Notes: generated by a model not told the origin, from the letters alone. A stretch of 64,000 nucleotides of DNA from Rhyacichthys aspro (GCA_036850595.1 CM072154.1:11725330-11789329); one strand, 5' to 3'; shown: positions 12,491-23,732, numbered from the stretch's first letter. Translations and numbers: made by a program.

Positions 12491-14792
12491 CTATGGCCAG
12501 TCGCAACAAAGGCAAGCAACATTGAAAACCAAACCTGGAGGACATTTTAGAAGGGTCCCAACACCATGGTCACAGTTGTAAAAAGTAGTTTTATCTGCCG
12601 GGTTGGGATGAACCCCACTTTCTCCATTGCAGACGTTTCCTGTGAGAAGAAGGAAAGAGGAGGGGAAGTAGGAGTGAGTGGATGAAGTAGGAAAGTGGGA
12701 GAAGTAGGACTTGAACCTGTAGATCCCGGAAGAATAAGTACAAGTCAGTCAATCAGTTCAACACTGTCCAGACGCCATGAGCTGATTAGATCAAACAGTG
12801 TGTCTACCTGAAGCCAGAGCAGCCCTCAGGTGGCTTATGAAGGGATTCTTGTTCTGTTTGCAGAACTGTCCGGTAAAGTCATCAAGGTCCAGAGACCACA
12901 CACAAGCTCCTCCCAAGTTGTTAGAAGAGATGTACCCGGCCTGAGAGTATGAGGAAGAAGATTAATGTAGCTGTTATCATTTATGCAACATACATGTCCA
13001 AAAACAAAAAATGCAGTGTACCTTGGCATCAAGACTGGTATTGTTGTCATATCCAACCCACTGACCCTCTGTGACGGCATAGGGAACTTTCTGGTCAGAA
13101 ATCCACTTTAATTCCTTCTCCTCAACGTGAAGGCAAATCTGTAAAGAATAATGAAATGTTACATGGTAGGTTTCTTTCTTTCTCTCTTTCTTTTTAACAA
13201 AAATATATTGAGAGTTACATAATATAGTTACTTACTTCGTAATTTGCCCAAAGACCTGCTTCACGGGTAAAGAAGCCCTTCTCACCAGGTCCACTTGCAG
13301 GTGCACCAACATCAGTAGAGGAACCAGAGAGGGTGAAAGCTCTTCCATATGCTGCAATTCCCATGTTTAGCTTTGATGAAGGTACCCCTTGATCGCGCCA
13401 ATATTTCATTGCATAGTCCTAAAATGGAAGAGATAGCAAGACTTATGGGTATGTCACTGATAAATTGCAAAAAAGGGAGTAAAAGTAGAAGCAGATCTTT
13501 CTACTTGCAGTGTTAAGGTACTCTTGAGCTCCAGTTTCTGAGGATAATTTAAATAAGGGACTGTGATGTCCTGTGACACTTTCCCAGGGGCCATGAAAGT
13601 CGAAGGTCAAAACATTAATGAAATCCAGGTTCCTGCAAAAAATAGAAGAAGAATTCTGGGCTTACAAACATATTCTGACAGGTCTGAGGTTGGGGTAATG
13701 TTAGGTGATGTATTCTGTCTTACGTGGCAATACTTGAGATTTCATAACTTGCATCAATGATTGTCTTGTTTGCAGAAACACTGGCAGACAGGATGAGTCT
13801 CGTTTTTCCTGTTGGTGTTGCCTCATTGATGAAGGCTGTTTGCAGGGCCTAAAATAAGCAATAAAACATGTGGTTTAGGCAAAGTAGTGATTGATAATAT
13901 ATTGAGGTATAGGACTGACCAGACAAAGTCTTGTGAATCTTGTCTTGTCCTGTGTTTGGCTTCCAGGTCCTCCAGGATAGCGCCAGTCCAGATTCAGCCC
14001 ATCAAAATTATATTGTCTCAGAAGTGCGACGACTGACGTGGAAAACTTGACTCTGTTTGTGGCTGATGTTGCCATTGTAGAAAACCTGATAAATGTAAGT
14101 AAAGCATGGTCTTATCAATTTAGGTGCCTTCATTTACTGTTGCACTATATTAAATGTGAAAGTCAGTGTGGTGCAGATGAAGGTAGTTTGAAAATGTGGA
14201 ATGAATCTTACTTTTGGATGTCAAAGTTTGGGCCACCTACAGCAAGCAGGGTTTTCAGCTCTGGATTACTGCAGACACACAGAAGAACTTATTAAGAAAA
14301 ACTAATACTTGATGTGAAAGGTTGTTCTTGGAGTATTTAGGTCATGTACTGACCTGCTTTTGAGGCCATTAAAGGTTTGATAGGCTGGAGGGTCTGCAGT
14401 AGCATCGGTGGGCACCAGTTCATGCTGCTGGTTAATGCTTGAGAAACCATAGATGACATGGGTGCACAGTTTTGGATCAATCATTGATGGAGTAAACTGG
14501 CCAAGTGCTGGTCTGCTGGCAGCCAGACTGTTATAGTAGCACACCAGCATCTTAGAAGAGGCTGGAAGAATCATGAGAGAATGTGTGAATGTGGGAGAAA
14601 CTGGACAAGACATTATGTTTTGTTATTTGGAAATGCAACTTTACTTACCCAAGCTAGAAAGGATCAGGCAGAGGCCTTGGAGGAAGGGTTTTTAAGGTTA
14701 AATGTTATTGGTGGAAATGAAAATTATTACATATAATTTGTATGGAAATGGAAGAAAGCTTGCCTACCTGCTGTCCAAATTAACTTGTGCAT
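12491..14792 (-). CDS. Chitinase-like protein 1 (GH18 + CBM14), catalytic residues lost
   Basis: Eleven coding exons (minus strand): 14792-14768, 14675-14649, 14561-14354, 14268-14212, 14085-13920, 13848-13724, 13632-13509, 13418-13236, 13138-13022, 12940-12808 and 12639-12491. They sum to 1314 nt (437 aa), in frame. The protein has a signal peptide (MHKLIWTAGLCLILSSLA in the near-identical second copy), a GH18 barrel of the acidic mammalian chitinase/chitotriosidase type, and a C-terminal six-cysteine CBM14 chitin-binding domain. The GH18 signature reads FDGLNLDWRYP: against DGxDxDWE, Asp is Asn at residue 137 and catalytic Glu is Arg at 141. The YDxH tyrosine is Phe (213) and GGW is GGP. 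It should bind but not cleave chitin, i.e. a chi-lectin. CBM14 is in frame only if the last exon starts at 12639; the upstream acceptor at 12716 shifts the frame. The intron after exon 7 uses a GC donor. Confidence 0.85.
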
Positions 14793-14880
14793 GTTGTCAC
14801 TGTGTGGATAAGAAACATAAATAAACAAAAAAACAAAAACAAACAAACAAAAAAACCCATAAACAAATAAATAAATTTAC

Positions 14881-15052
14881 CTTTAGACGAAGAGATGCAC
14901 TTGCCGTCCAAAAGTCTTCTGAAGATTTCTGTACAATGCCAAGTAAAGCAAAAAACAAAAAACACAACACACATTAATAATTGGAACTGGAACGAAATCA
15001 GTAAAATGGTTTACTCACAAGCAGAAGGAAGGATGTTGCTTCTCCAACAAAC
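14881..15052 (-). other. 5' untranslated exons of chitinase-like gene 1
   Basis: Two upstream non-coding exons can be read on the minus strand. The first ends at donor CTT|gtgagt (exon base 15019). The second runs 14928-14881, between acceptor tgtacag and donor AAAG|gtaa. Both are conserved in the second copy, which supports them. Confidence 0.55.
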
Positions 15053-15080
15053 TGATGTCTGAGGAGAGCCTGTCTTCAGC

Positions 15081-15087
15081 TTTTATA
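15081..15087 (-). promoter_or_regulatory. TATA box of chitinase-like gene 1
   Basis: The minus strand reads caaTATAAAAgctgaag here, about 30 bp upstream of the conserved 5' UTR sequence. A GTTAAC motif lies just upstream and could bind HNF1-type factors (inference). In the duplicate gene the TATA box reads TTTAAAA. Confidence 0.55.
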
Positions 15088-15535
15088 TTGGTTAACTGAC
15101 CAGGTGTGGTGCAGAGGTGGAGTTATTTGAAGTGGGTCAGGCCACATGATATAAAGAACATTTTAGAAGTACATTCCAGATTAAATTACAGTAATTTAAC
15201 TAATTTAAATACCTCTCTAAGGTACAGCTAATTACACAGCATTTAAAGTATAGCACAAATAATGACGACAGAGGAAGTCCTCTGATTATCTACGTACATT
15301 AATAAAACAGTACAGCCTACATAACGAGACATACAAACAAGAGTACATTAATTCAAATGTAGTCCTTACAGCCAAAACCAAACATAATATATATTGTTCC
15401 ACTCCATGATAATCCTTGTTCAATTATTTCAGCTACACAAAAGCATCTTTCTTCTGTGAAGGTTTTTAGAGCCACACAGTGAATCATTAAAGTGATCCAT
15501 ATATTCATAACCTAATATTATACCTTTGTATACAA
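15088..15535. repeat. Left copy of the duplicated flank (end of duplication unit 1)
   Basis: This upstream region of chitinase-like gene 1 matches 23256-23732 upstream of the second copy with scattered substitutions and small indels. It ends near a run of A at 15534-15542, where sequence homologous to pm20d1 intron 6 begins. That point is the junction of the tandem duplication. Confidence 0.7.
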
Positions 15536-15696
15536 AAAAAAAACAAGTTTCAGAAGACATAAAAACATCTTTCACTTTCTTTAAACTAGAGGACAACTCA
15601 ATGCAGGGAATGTTTGGTCTAGGACCTGAATGTGGAATATTTGAGCTTTGGCTCCTAAGGTAAGAGTAATAAACTATGTCCTCTTACTGATACTAC

Positions 15697-17303
15697 CAGA
15701 GATGGGCATAAATACAGAGAAATGTATTTAAACTACAATTAAAAATACTGTGTGGAAAAATGTATTTAAAAACAAATACAAAGTACTGTGTGGAAAAAAT
15801 GTATTTAAATACAAATACAAAATACTGTGTGGAAAAATGTATTTAAATACAAATACAATATCTTGTACTTTTAAAATACACAAAATACATATGAAATTGG
15901 CCATCAAGTATAGTAACTTTTATATTTTTTATGTAAAGTTTGCTTTCATTAAACATTCTGTTTCCAAATTTCTTTATTCATTTAGATTCATTTAACACTA
16001 TTTATCAAACTTTTTATTTGTTTTTTTGATGAATAAAACTTAAGGCTAAAGATTTTTTTGTGGTGTATCATTGACCAGTGTCATAACAAATGCACAGAAT
16101 CACTTTTCATTAAAGTGAAGACAGTGATTAACCTTCTTTTGTCTCTACATAAACATTTGCATAGATGGGTGAACACAATCACAATTTGTAAATGTCACCA
16201 ATGGCATTTTCATTAAGCACCATGTTTGTAAAATGCTTAAATTTACTAAATGAGCTTGCATAGCAGAAATATTGAATAAAAGTAAAGGTCTGTGTTTCAT
16301 ACATTCGTTAATTAAAAGAAAATATTGTGTGTTGTGTTTTGATTCTTTCGGTTAGAGAACAATTACTGAGTTGCCCTGCCAGTTTAGAGAATTATACAAT
16401 GCCAGGTGTGTAAAGTAAAAGCAGCAGTGATGTATGTTTAGGACACAATAAGTAGGCTATTAAACCAGGCATGTTACTTGTTGGCATTCCCCTATGTCAC
16501 GGAGGGCGCATACAAAACTACCTGGCAACGCGCGAGTGTAAATATGAATTTCCTTCTCAGTATAATGCACTTACAAGTACAATGCACCAAGCACATCACA
16601 CTTTATTATTTACTTATGTATGTTTCTTCATCCACTCCAATGTTCCAGTATTCCTGCCCCACTAAAAGCTGCACATTTATTCATTCTTAGAGGCCGTGGC
16701 CCATCTATGTAAACGATTTAGAAAAAGTTGAATCGATTCTCACTTTATATCATCGCTGCCTCCGATATAAAAAGTTTGGTCACATCACCCAGCCCTAACA
16801 TGCAGTAATGCTTTAGACACGTTTGTCTAGCTAGATGATGAAAAAACAGCAACTATCAAAACTGATTGGCTAATGCTATTTTTCCACTTGTCTGTGCTTT
16901 TTTTTTTTTTATCCTTTCATGTTTACTGAAGGCAAATCTGAATGATGCACCATTTTAACTTTAATGAACAAGTAGAATTGATCATGACGACACTCTTACT
17001 TTATTGCAGAAAAGTGAGAAAAGTGGCTGATCCAGTGCTGACTCTGCTGCAGCCTGTGTTGAGGTTGGGGTAGAGGTGTGTCTGAACTAAATCAGCACCT
17101 GATCAAGAGGGTGACTGGCGCAAAGTATTGTATGTGAAAATACAAAAATACTCATCTTAAATGTATTTAAATACAAATTACATTATATTTTTTCCGAAGG
17201 GTTTAAAATATGATATACTACTTTGTATTTTGTATTTTAAAGCCTTTATAAAAAATAAAATTTGTGTTTTAAATACATTTATCTGAAATACTACCTATCC
17301 CTG
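15697..17303. mobile_element. hAT-like non-autonomous element inserted in the pm20d1 fragment
   Basis: The insert is absent from the parent locus, where the corresponding site is near 10668-10671. Its ends are inverted: it starts CAGAGATGGGCA and ends TACCTATCCCTG. Flanking octamers gatactac and aacacaac are decayed versions of gacactac found at the parent site, consistent with an 8-bp duplication. Just inside the left end are about three copies of a roughly 40-bp repeat (15745-15862). No transposase frame was found. An inner stretch near 16690-16800, ending cccagccctaaca, looks like part of another teleost repeat. Confidence 0.6.
15745..15862. repeat. About 40-bp tandem repeat, three copies
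   Basis: Three near-identical units built around actgtgtggaaaaatgta and a following aaatacaaatac stretch lie inside the left end of the hAT-like element. Related A/T-rich sequence in inverted form occurs at 17130-17280 near its right end. Confidence 0.7.
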
Positions 17304-18061
17304 AACACAACAAGTTCAATCACCCATTGTCTTTACAGCACTTACTGATTTTCTCTTTAGTTCAGGTTTTATGAAGTCAAACTTGTGGCTCTTTTCTCCA
17401 CTGACTGGCAGATAAATAAAGTTTTACATTAATGTTTACTTTATAATAATAGGAATCACTGAACAAGAACATTTTTTTCCCTTTTCAGGATACTGGAAAT
17501 GAGCAAAGACACTAATGCTTTAACGCAGGAGTAAAGGTACAGTAAAGGTCAGTTCAGAAAAGATAACAAAGCCATTAGTTTTCACTAAAACTCTTCTCAT
17601 GCTCTTGCTACAGGAAAACGTTATTCCTTCCCATGCAGAAGCGTATGTAAATCTACGAATCCACCCAGCACAGACACTACAAGAGGTAGAGCATATATTC
17701 TATAAAATGTACCTGTTTTAACATCTTGTTTTTAAATGTGTCTTGTCTCTTCTAGGTTTTGGACTTTATCCAGTCTACAGTGGGTGATCAGCATGTGAAA
17801 ATAGTATAATCTACCAGGTAATATTCAAAAGCTCTTTACAGAAAGAGAGGAAGGCTATAACCTGAGGGGATGTGGTTACTTTAAAGTCCAGGCAGTGAGA
17901 ACCACCAGGAAAAGTTTGCTGAGGAAATGATAACAATGCTAATAATATGGGTGAATAAATACATGACACTATATTATAATTTACAACATAAAATGGCAGT
18001 ATTATTTAGTCTTAGCAGTTGTGATGATGCATTGTTATTGTGATGGTAGTGGAGATTATTA

Positions 18062-18388
18062 TGGTAAATGGTAAATGGCATGCCTTTATATAGCGCTTTT
18101 CATGCCCTTTTTGGGCACCCAAAGCGCTTCACATCATGCTTCCATTCACCCCATTCACACACACTCACACCTGGGGCAGGTGGAGCGACGGGCTGCCATA
18201 CACCAAGCGCACAAACCTTCTCCAACCACCACCAAACTCACCTCTACAATCACACACATTCATACACCAGTGTTGTGGCACTGGAGGCAGGGCGGGTGAA
18301 GTGTCTTGCCCAAGGACACAACGACAGTATGAACAGGAGGGAGCAGGAATTGAACCACCAACCTTCCAACTGAGCCACTGCGCCCCAT
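18062..18388. mobile_element. Teleost interspersed repeat (atatagcgctttt...ttgcccaaggacac type)
   Basis: Contains the hallmarks of a repeat I recognise as widespread in fish genomes: tatatagcgctttt near the start, aaagcgcttcaca, cattcaccccattcacac, then tcttgcccaaggacacaac and an ending with gagccactgcgcccc. The inverted gcgctt motifs suggest a structured element. I am not sure of its class. It lies in the second insertion splitting the pm20d1 fragment. Confidence 0.6.
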
Positions 18389-18859
18389 TATTATCACTAT
18401 TGTTATTAATGCTATTAATATTGTTATTACTTTATAATAGAATGTGGTTATATATTAAATATTATATGATTATAATAAATACCAGGTAATTATGATACCA
18501 TGATTTTGTAATAACTCATCATCATGAGTATTATTATATTGCATTGTTGTTATTACTGAAACAATCCTAAGGTATTTGGTTATTTTGTATATAATTATTA
18601 TAATATCTCATGAATCATTAGTAACCTAACAGATAATGGCAACCATATGGTGTAGTATTTGGGATTGAATTGGGGGTGGGAGCAAATAACTTTTTCCACT
18701 CTCTTTCAAGCAGGTATTATATGTGGATATAAATGTGTGTATGTGTAACATAATTGTAAGATATGTATGTATGTATTGCGAGAGATTTAGTTCTATTTAT
18801 TTTATATTTTATTTTTTCTCTTTTTTTATGTAAGGTATGCAATTTGCGTTTATATATAT

Positions 18860-18900
18860 GTATATGTATGTATGTGTATATATATATATATATATATGTA
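18860..18900. repeat. TA/TG-rich microsatellite
   Basis: Alternating tatgtatg passing into (TA)n around 18877-18897. Confidence 0.8.
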
Positions 18901-19189
18901 CATATTCATAATATTCAAGGTTGTACAATCTATGTTTTTGTCTTTTTGGCTCGAAATATGGCAGATAGTTGACACTTCAAAGACCTGACCAGTGATCGCT
19001 TTGCTCCTGTGTGGTATAAACCTGGTGATGCTCAAAAGTAAGAAATAATGATAAAGTTCAGCTATAGAAACATGAGAACCTGCTCATTTCACTTTAATGA
19101 AATGTAATGTAATTTTTAATGTCTGTGGTATACTGTGTAAACTGTGAGTGAAAATGATGATGGTTATTGGTTACAGCTATTGGGATTTC

Positions 19190-19220
<31 letters not shown>

Positions 19221-19299
19221 ATAAGCTTCTGCAGTTTACTATACTTCTACTGCATCCTAGAATAAAACTAGGTGAATTCAATTTTCATCTTTTACTGCT

Positions 19300-19465
19300 G
19301 TCCCAGGTACTTAGGGCCTGAGGCGGGGTACATCCTGGACAATGGCCCGTTGATGGCAGGGCTAACACATAGACAAACACTAACAGATAACCATTTACTG
19401 TTACATTCATTTACTGTGGACAATTTAGACCGACCTACACACTCATTCACGTTCATGTCTTTTGA
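19300..19465. repeat. Teleost interspersed repeat in the 3' flank of the pm20d1 fragment
   Basis: The run containing gttgatggcagggctaacac, acaatttagac and catgtcttttgactcca resembles a repeat common in fish intergenic DNA. The parent locus keeps only a shortened version near 12045-12110, so either the parent lost part or the repeat expanded in this copy. Class not determined. Confidence 0.45.
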
Positions 19466-19869
19466 CTCCACAAAACCATAATGTGTGGCTGGAGCACTAA
19501 CCACGGTATTAATAAATGAATTAAATATAAATGTAGATATCATGTAGATTATTGTCTGTTGTGTTTTGTGTTTCTAGAAATGGTTTCTCACATATTAAGT
19601 CTAGATATCAGATATAAATGTAAATGTACACTGAAATAATAAAGGTAAGTATGAGAAAAAATAACAGCAGCAACATGATTTTGTTTATTTGGAATTTCTG
19701 ACAGAGTTATAAGTGCAAAGTTTAAAAATAGTTTATGTAGTTTATTACATACTTGATTATAACATGGTTAACACAATGATTAATCAAAATAAATCAGCAT
19801 GAATATCTATAGGCTTTTCATCTTTCATTAATTATGATTATAATGAATATTGGCATATGAAGTGTCTTC

Positions 19870-22383
19870 CTATGGCCAGGCGCAACAAAGGCAAGCAACA
19901 TTGAAAACTAAACCTGGAACACAGTGTTGGAGGGTCGCAACACCATGGTCACAGTTGTAAAAAGTAGTTTTATCTGCCGGGTTGGGATGAACCCCACTTT
20001 GTCCATTGCAGATGCTTCCTGTGCCACTGCTGGAACTGGAAGTAGGACTTGAAGTAGGACTTGAAGTAGGACTTGAAGTAGGACTGGAAGTGGGACTAGA
20101 AGTAGGACTGGAAGTAGGACTAGAAGTAGGACTGGAAGTAGGACTGGAAGTAGGACTGGAAGTAGGACTGGAAGTAGGACTTGAAGTAGACTAGGAAGTA
20201 GAAGTGGACTGGAAGTAGAGACTAGAAGAGGACTAACAAAGGACGAAGTAGGACTTGAAGTATCTCTGGAACTAGAACCTGTAGATTCTGGAAGAATAAG
20301 TACAAGTCAGTCAATCAGTTCAACACTGTCCAGACGCCATGAGCTGATTAGATCAAACAGTGTGTCTACCTGAAGCCAGAGCAGCCTTCAGGTGGCTTAT
20401 GAAGGGATTCCTGTTCTGTTTGCAGAACTGTCCGGTAAAGTCATCAAGGTCCAGAGACCACACACAAGCTCCCCCGTAGTTGTTAGAAGAGATGTACCCG
20501 GCCTGAGAGTATGAGGAAGAAGATTAATGTAGCTGTTATCATTTATGCAACATACATGTCCAAAAACAAAAAAATAAAGTGTACCTTAGCATCAAGACTG
20601 GTATTGTTGTCATATCCAACCCACTGACCCTCTGTGACGGCATAGGGAACTTTCTGGTCAGAAATCCACTTCAAGTCACCGCCCTCAATATAAAGGCAAA
20701 TCTGTAAAGAATAATGAAATGTTACAAGGTACATTTTTTTCTTCAATATTATATAGAGTTACATAACACAGAGAGTTACTTACTTCGTAATATGCCCAAA
20801 GACCTGCTTCACCAGTGTAGCAGCCTTCATCACCAGGTCCACTTGCAGGTGCACCAACACCAGTAGAGGAACCAGAGAGGATGAAAGATCTTCCATATGC
20901 TGCGATTCCCATGTTTAGCTTTGATGAAGGTACCCCTTGATCGCGCCAATATTTCATTGCATAGTCCTAAAATGGAAGAGATAGCAAGACTTATGGGTAT
21001 GTCACTGATAAATTGCAAAAAACGGAGTAAAAGTAGAAGCAGATCTTTCTACTTGCAGTGTTAAGGTACACTTGAGCTCCAGTTTCTGAGGATAATTTAT
21101 ATAAGGGACTGTGATGTCCTGTGACACTTTCCCAGGGGCCATGAAAGTCGAAGGTCAAAACATTAATGAAATCCAGGTTCCTGCAAAAAATAGAAGAAGA
21201 ATTCTGGGCTTACAAACATATTCTGACAGGTCTGAGGTTGGGGTAATGTTAGGTGATGTATTCTGTCTTACGTGGCAATACTTGAGATTTCATAACTTGC
21301 ATCAATGATTGTCTTGTCTGCAGAAACACTGGCAGACAGGATGAGTCTCGTTTTTCCTGTTGGTGTTGCCTCATTGGCGAAGGCTGTTTGCAGGGCCTAA
21401 AATGAGCAACAAAAATGTGGTTTAGGCAAAGTAGTGATAAAGTCACATACTTCTTATGTTAATACACTACTGTATATATTGAGTCATAGGACTGACTTGA
21501 CAGAGAGCTGTGAATCTTGTCTTGTCCTGTGTTTGGCTTCCAGGTCCTCCAGGATAGCGCCAGTCCAGATTCAGCCCATCAAAATTATATTGTCTCAGAA
21601 GTGCGACGACTGACGTGGAAAACTTGACTCTGTTTGTGTCTGATGTTGCCATTGTAGAAAACCTAATAAATGTAAGTAAAGCACAGTTTTATCAATTTAG
21701 GTGCCTTCATTTACTGTTGCACTATATTAAATGTGAAAGTCAGTGTGGTGCAGATGAAGTTAGTTTGAAAATGTGGAATGAATCTTACTTTTGGATGTCA
21801 AAGTTTGGGCCACCTACAGCAAGCAGGGTTTTCAGCTCTGGATTACTGCAGACACACAGAAGAACTTATTAAGAAAAACTAATACTTGATGTGAAAGGTT
21901 ATTCTTGGAGTATTTAGGTCATGCACTGACCTGCTTTTGAGGCCATTAAAGGTTTGATAGGCTGGAGGGTCTGCAGTAGCATCGGTGGGAACCAGTTCAT
22001 GCTGCTGGTTGATGCTCGAGAAAGCAAAGATGACATGGGTGCACAGTTTTGGATCAATCATTGATGGAGTAAACTGGCCAAGTGCTGGTCTGCTGGCAGC
22101 CAGACTGTTATAGTAGCACACCAGCATCTTAGAAGAGGCTGGAAGAATCATGAGAGAATGTGTGAATGTGGGAGAAACTGGACAAGACATTATGTTTGGT
22201 AATTTGGAAAAGCAACTTTACTTACCCAAGCTAGAAAGGATCAGGCAGAGGCCTTGGAGGAAGAGTTTTTAAGGTTAAAGGTCAGTCAACACCAGTTTGT
22301 TATGAAATTAAAATTGTTAAAATATTATTTATCTGGAAATGGAAGAAAGCTTGCCTACCTGCTGTCCAAATTAACTTGTGCAT
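19870..22383 (-). CDS. Chitinase-like protein 2 (GH18 + CBM14), catalytic residues lost
   Basis: Eleven coding exons (minus strand): 22383-22359, 22252-22226, 22138-21931, 21845-21789, 21662-21497, 21396-21272, 21180-21057, 20966-20784, 20701-20585, 20502-20370 and 20018-19870. They sum to 1314 nt (437 aa), the same length as copy 1. The protein has a signal peptide, a GH18 barrel with FDGLNLDWRYP in place of DGxDxDWE, F in the YDxH position, and a CBM14 with six cysteines. It should be a non-hydrolytic chitin-binding protein (inference from known GH18 catalysis). The intron after exon 7 has a GC donor (cact|gcaagt), as in copy 1. A 12-bp minisatellite fills the sequence just before the last exon. 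Using acceptor 20278 would read through the repeat but put CBM14 out of frame. Its TATA box is degraded to TTTAAAA. Expression is unknown. Confidence 0.8.
20033..20278 (-). repeat. 12-bp minisatellite at the 3' end of the last intron of chitinase-like gene 2
   Basis: Plus-strand unit ggaagtaggact, about 12-13 regular copies (20033 to about 20190), followed by degenerate units with indels to about 20270. On the minus strand each unit reads tcctacttccag, i.e. a pyrimidine tract plus AG resembling a 3' splice site. In the CBM14 frame it would encode Ser-Ser-Pro-Thr repeats. The first gene has only a short pyrimidine-rich version here (12640-12716). Confidence 0.85.
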
Positions 22384-22539
22384 GTTGTCACTGTGTGGAT
22401 AAGAAACATAAATTTTAAAAAAAAAACCCAAACAAACCCATAAATACATTAATAAATAAATGTACCTTTAGTAGAGGAAGAGATGCACTTGCTGTCTAAA
22501 AGTCTTCTGAAGATTTCTGTACAACACCAAGTAGACAAC

Positions 22540-23160
22540 AAAAAGATGTGACGTAAATGGAAAACAAACACCACACATTAGTACATTATTTACATCAGTA
22601 ATGTTCAACGAGCAATGTATAATTGTTGCTCAAATGCTACGTACATTTAATGATATGCGTCACTGATTGCCAATAGGAATTTGAAAAACAAGTATGACAA
22701 ACATTTTTGCACATGTGAGTCAACAAATAGCTTCTCTGGCAGTAGGAGTGCAGCTTGTGCCTTTTTATGATGTATTATGAGGTCAGATCTGAATGTCATC
22801 AATAACTAGAGCATTGTTACTGTAAAGGTTTGAACTATGACAGTATGGAAGATTTACAGAGAACTGTTTTTAAACGAGATGAGCCCCATGTTCCATTTTT
22901 GTGCTCACTATTAAACAAAAGTTAAAGCCAGGATTATTCTGCCACCTGACATTGCCTTTATTCAATGAGCTACAAAATAAAAAACATCCCATCAATATAA
23001 ACAAATCACTGAAGTGGTCAAATACACAGGCACAATTAAAATGGTTTACAGATCCATCCACATTGTTCTAAAGGACTATAGGTTTGTACTGAAATAAAAC
23101 AGTATTGTATGAGCATCGAGTTTGACGCAATGTACACAAAACTGGAACGAAATCTGTAAA
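22540..23160. other. Insertion in the 5' UTR intron of chitinase-like gene 2
   Basis: The intron between the two 5' UTR exons is about 90 bp in copy 1 but about 660 bp here. The extra sequence has no open frame or recognisable repeat termini that I can identify. Confidence 0.45.
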
Positions 23161-23255
23161 AAAAACAAATCAGTGGTTTACTCACAAGCAGAAGGAAGGA
23201 TGTTGCTTCTCCAACAAACTGATGTCTGAGGAGAGCCTGTCTTCAGCTTTTAAAT

Positions 23256-23732
23256 TGAATAGTTAACTGACAAGGTGTGGTGCAGAGTTAATTAATGCTT
23301 TTCATTTTGCAGAATCTTTGGGCAGTCACCTGAAGTGCCACTGTGTCAGGCCACATGACATAAAAAAGAGAGCTTTAGGACTACATTCCTGATTAAATTA
23401 CAGCAATTTAACTAATTTAAATACATTTTTTAAGGCACGGCTAATCATGCAGCATTTAAAATATAGCACAAACAATAAGAACAAAGGAACTCCTCTGAGT
23501 ATCTACGTACATCTATAAAACAGTACAAAGTACACAGTAAAACTAACAAACAAGAGTACATAAATTCAAAAGTAGTCCTTACAGGCATAACCAAACTTAA
23601 TATAAATGTTCTCCATGCTAATTCCTGTTTATTTTTTTTCAGCTACACAAAAGCATATTGCATATTGCTAGTGAAGGTTTTAGTGCCACACAGTGAATCA
23701 TTAAAGTGATCCATATATTGAAAACACAGTAA
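23256..23732. repeat. Right copy of the duplicated flank (end of duplication unit 2)
   Basis: Matches 15088-15520 upstream of chitinase-like gene 1. This marks the right edge of the tandem duplication, which therefore spans roughly 10.5-15.5 kb (unit 1) and 15.5-23.7 kb (unit 2, enlarged by insertions). Confidence 0.7.

Larger units (their letters stand above)
15541..19045 (+). pseudogene. pm20d1: Truncated pm20d1 duplicate (3' half only)
   Basis: This matches pm20d1 from intron 6 onward. Recognisable pieces are exon 7 (15582-15660, with a one-base loss breaking the frame), exon 8 (17361-17412, with a deletion), exon 9 (17489-17535, about 30 nt lost), exon 10 (17614-17685, intact), exon 11 (17757 to about 17810, then broken off) and exon 12 (18966-19037, with a deletion). 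There are no upstream exons and no promoter. Several frames are destroyed and two large insertions split it (15697-17303 and about 17815-18965). It cannot encode an enzyme. Confidence 0.9.

Noticed and set aside
20006..20194. Plus-strand open frame of repeating Gly-Leu-Glu-Val
   Set aside because: It is the antisense reading of the 12-bp minisatellite; a multiple-of-three repeat stays open by chance.
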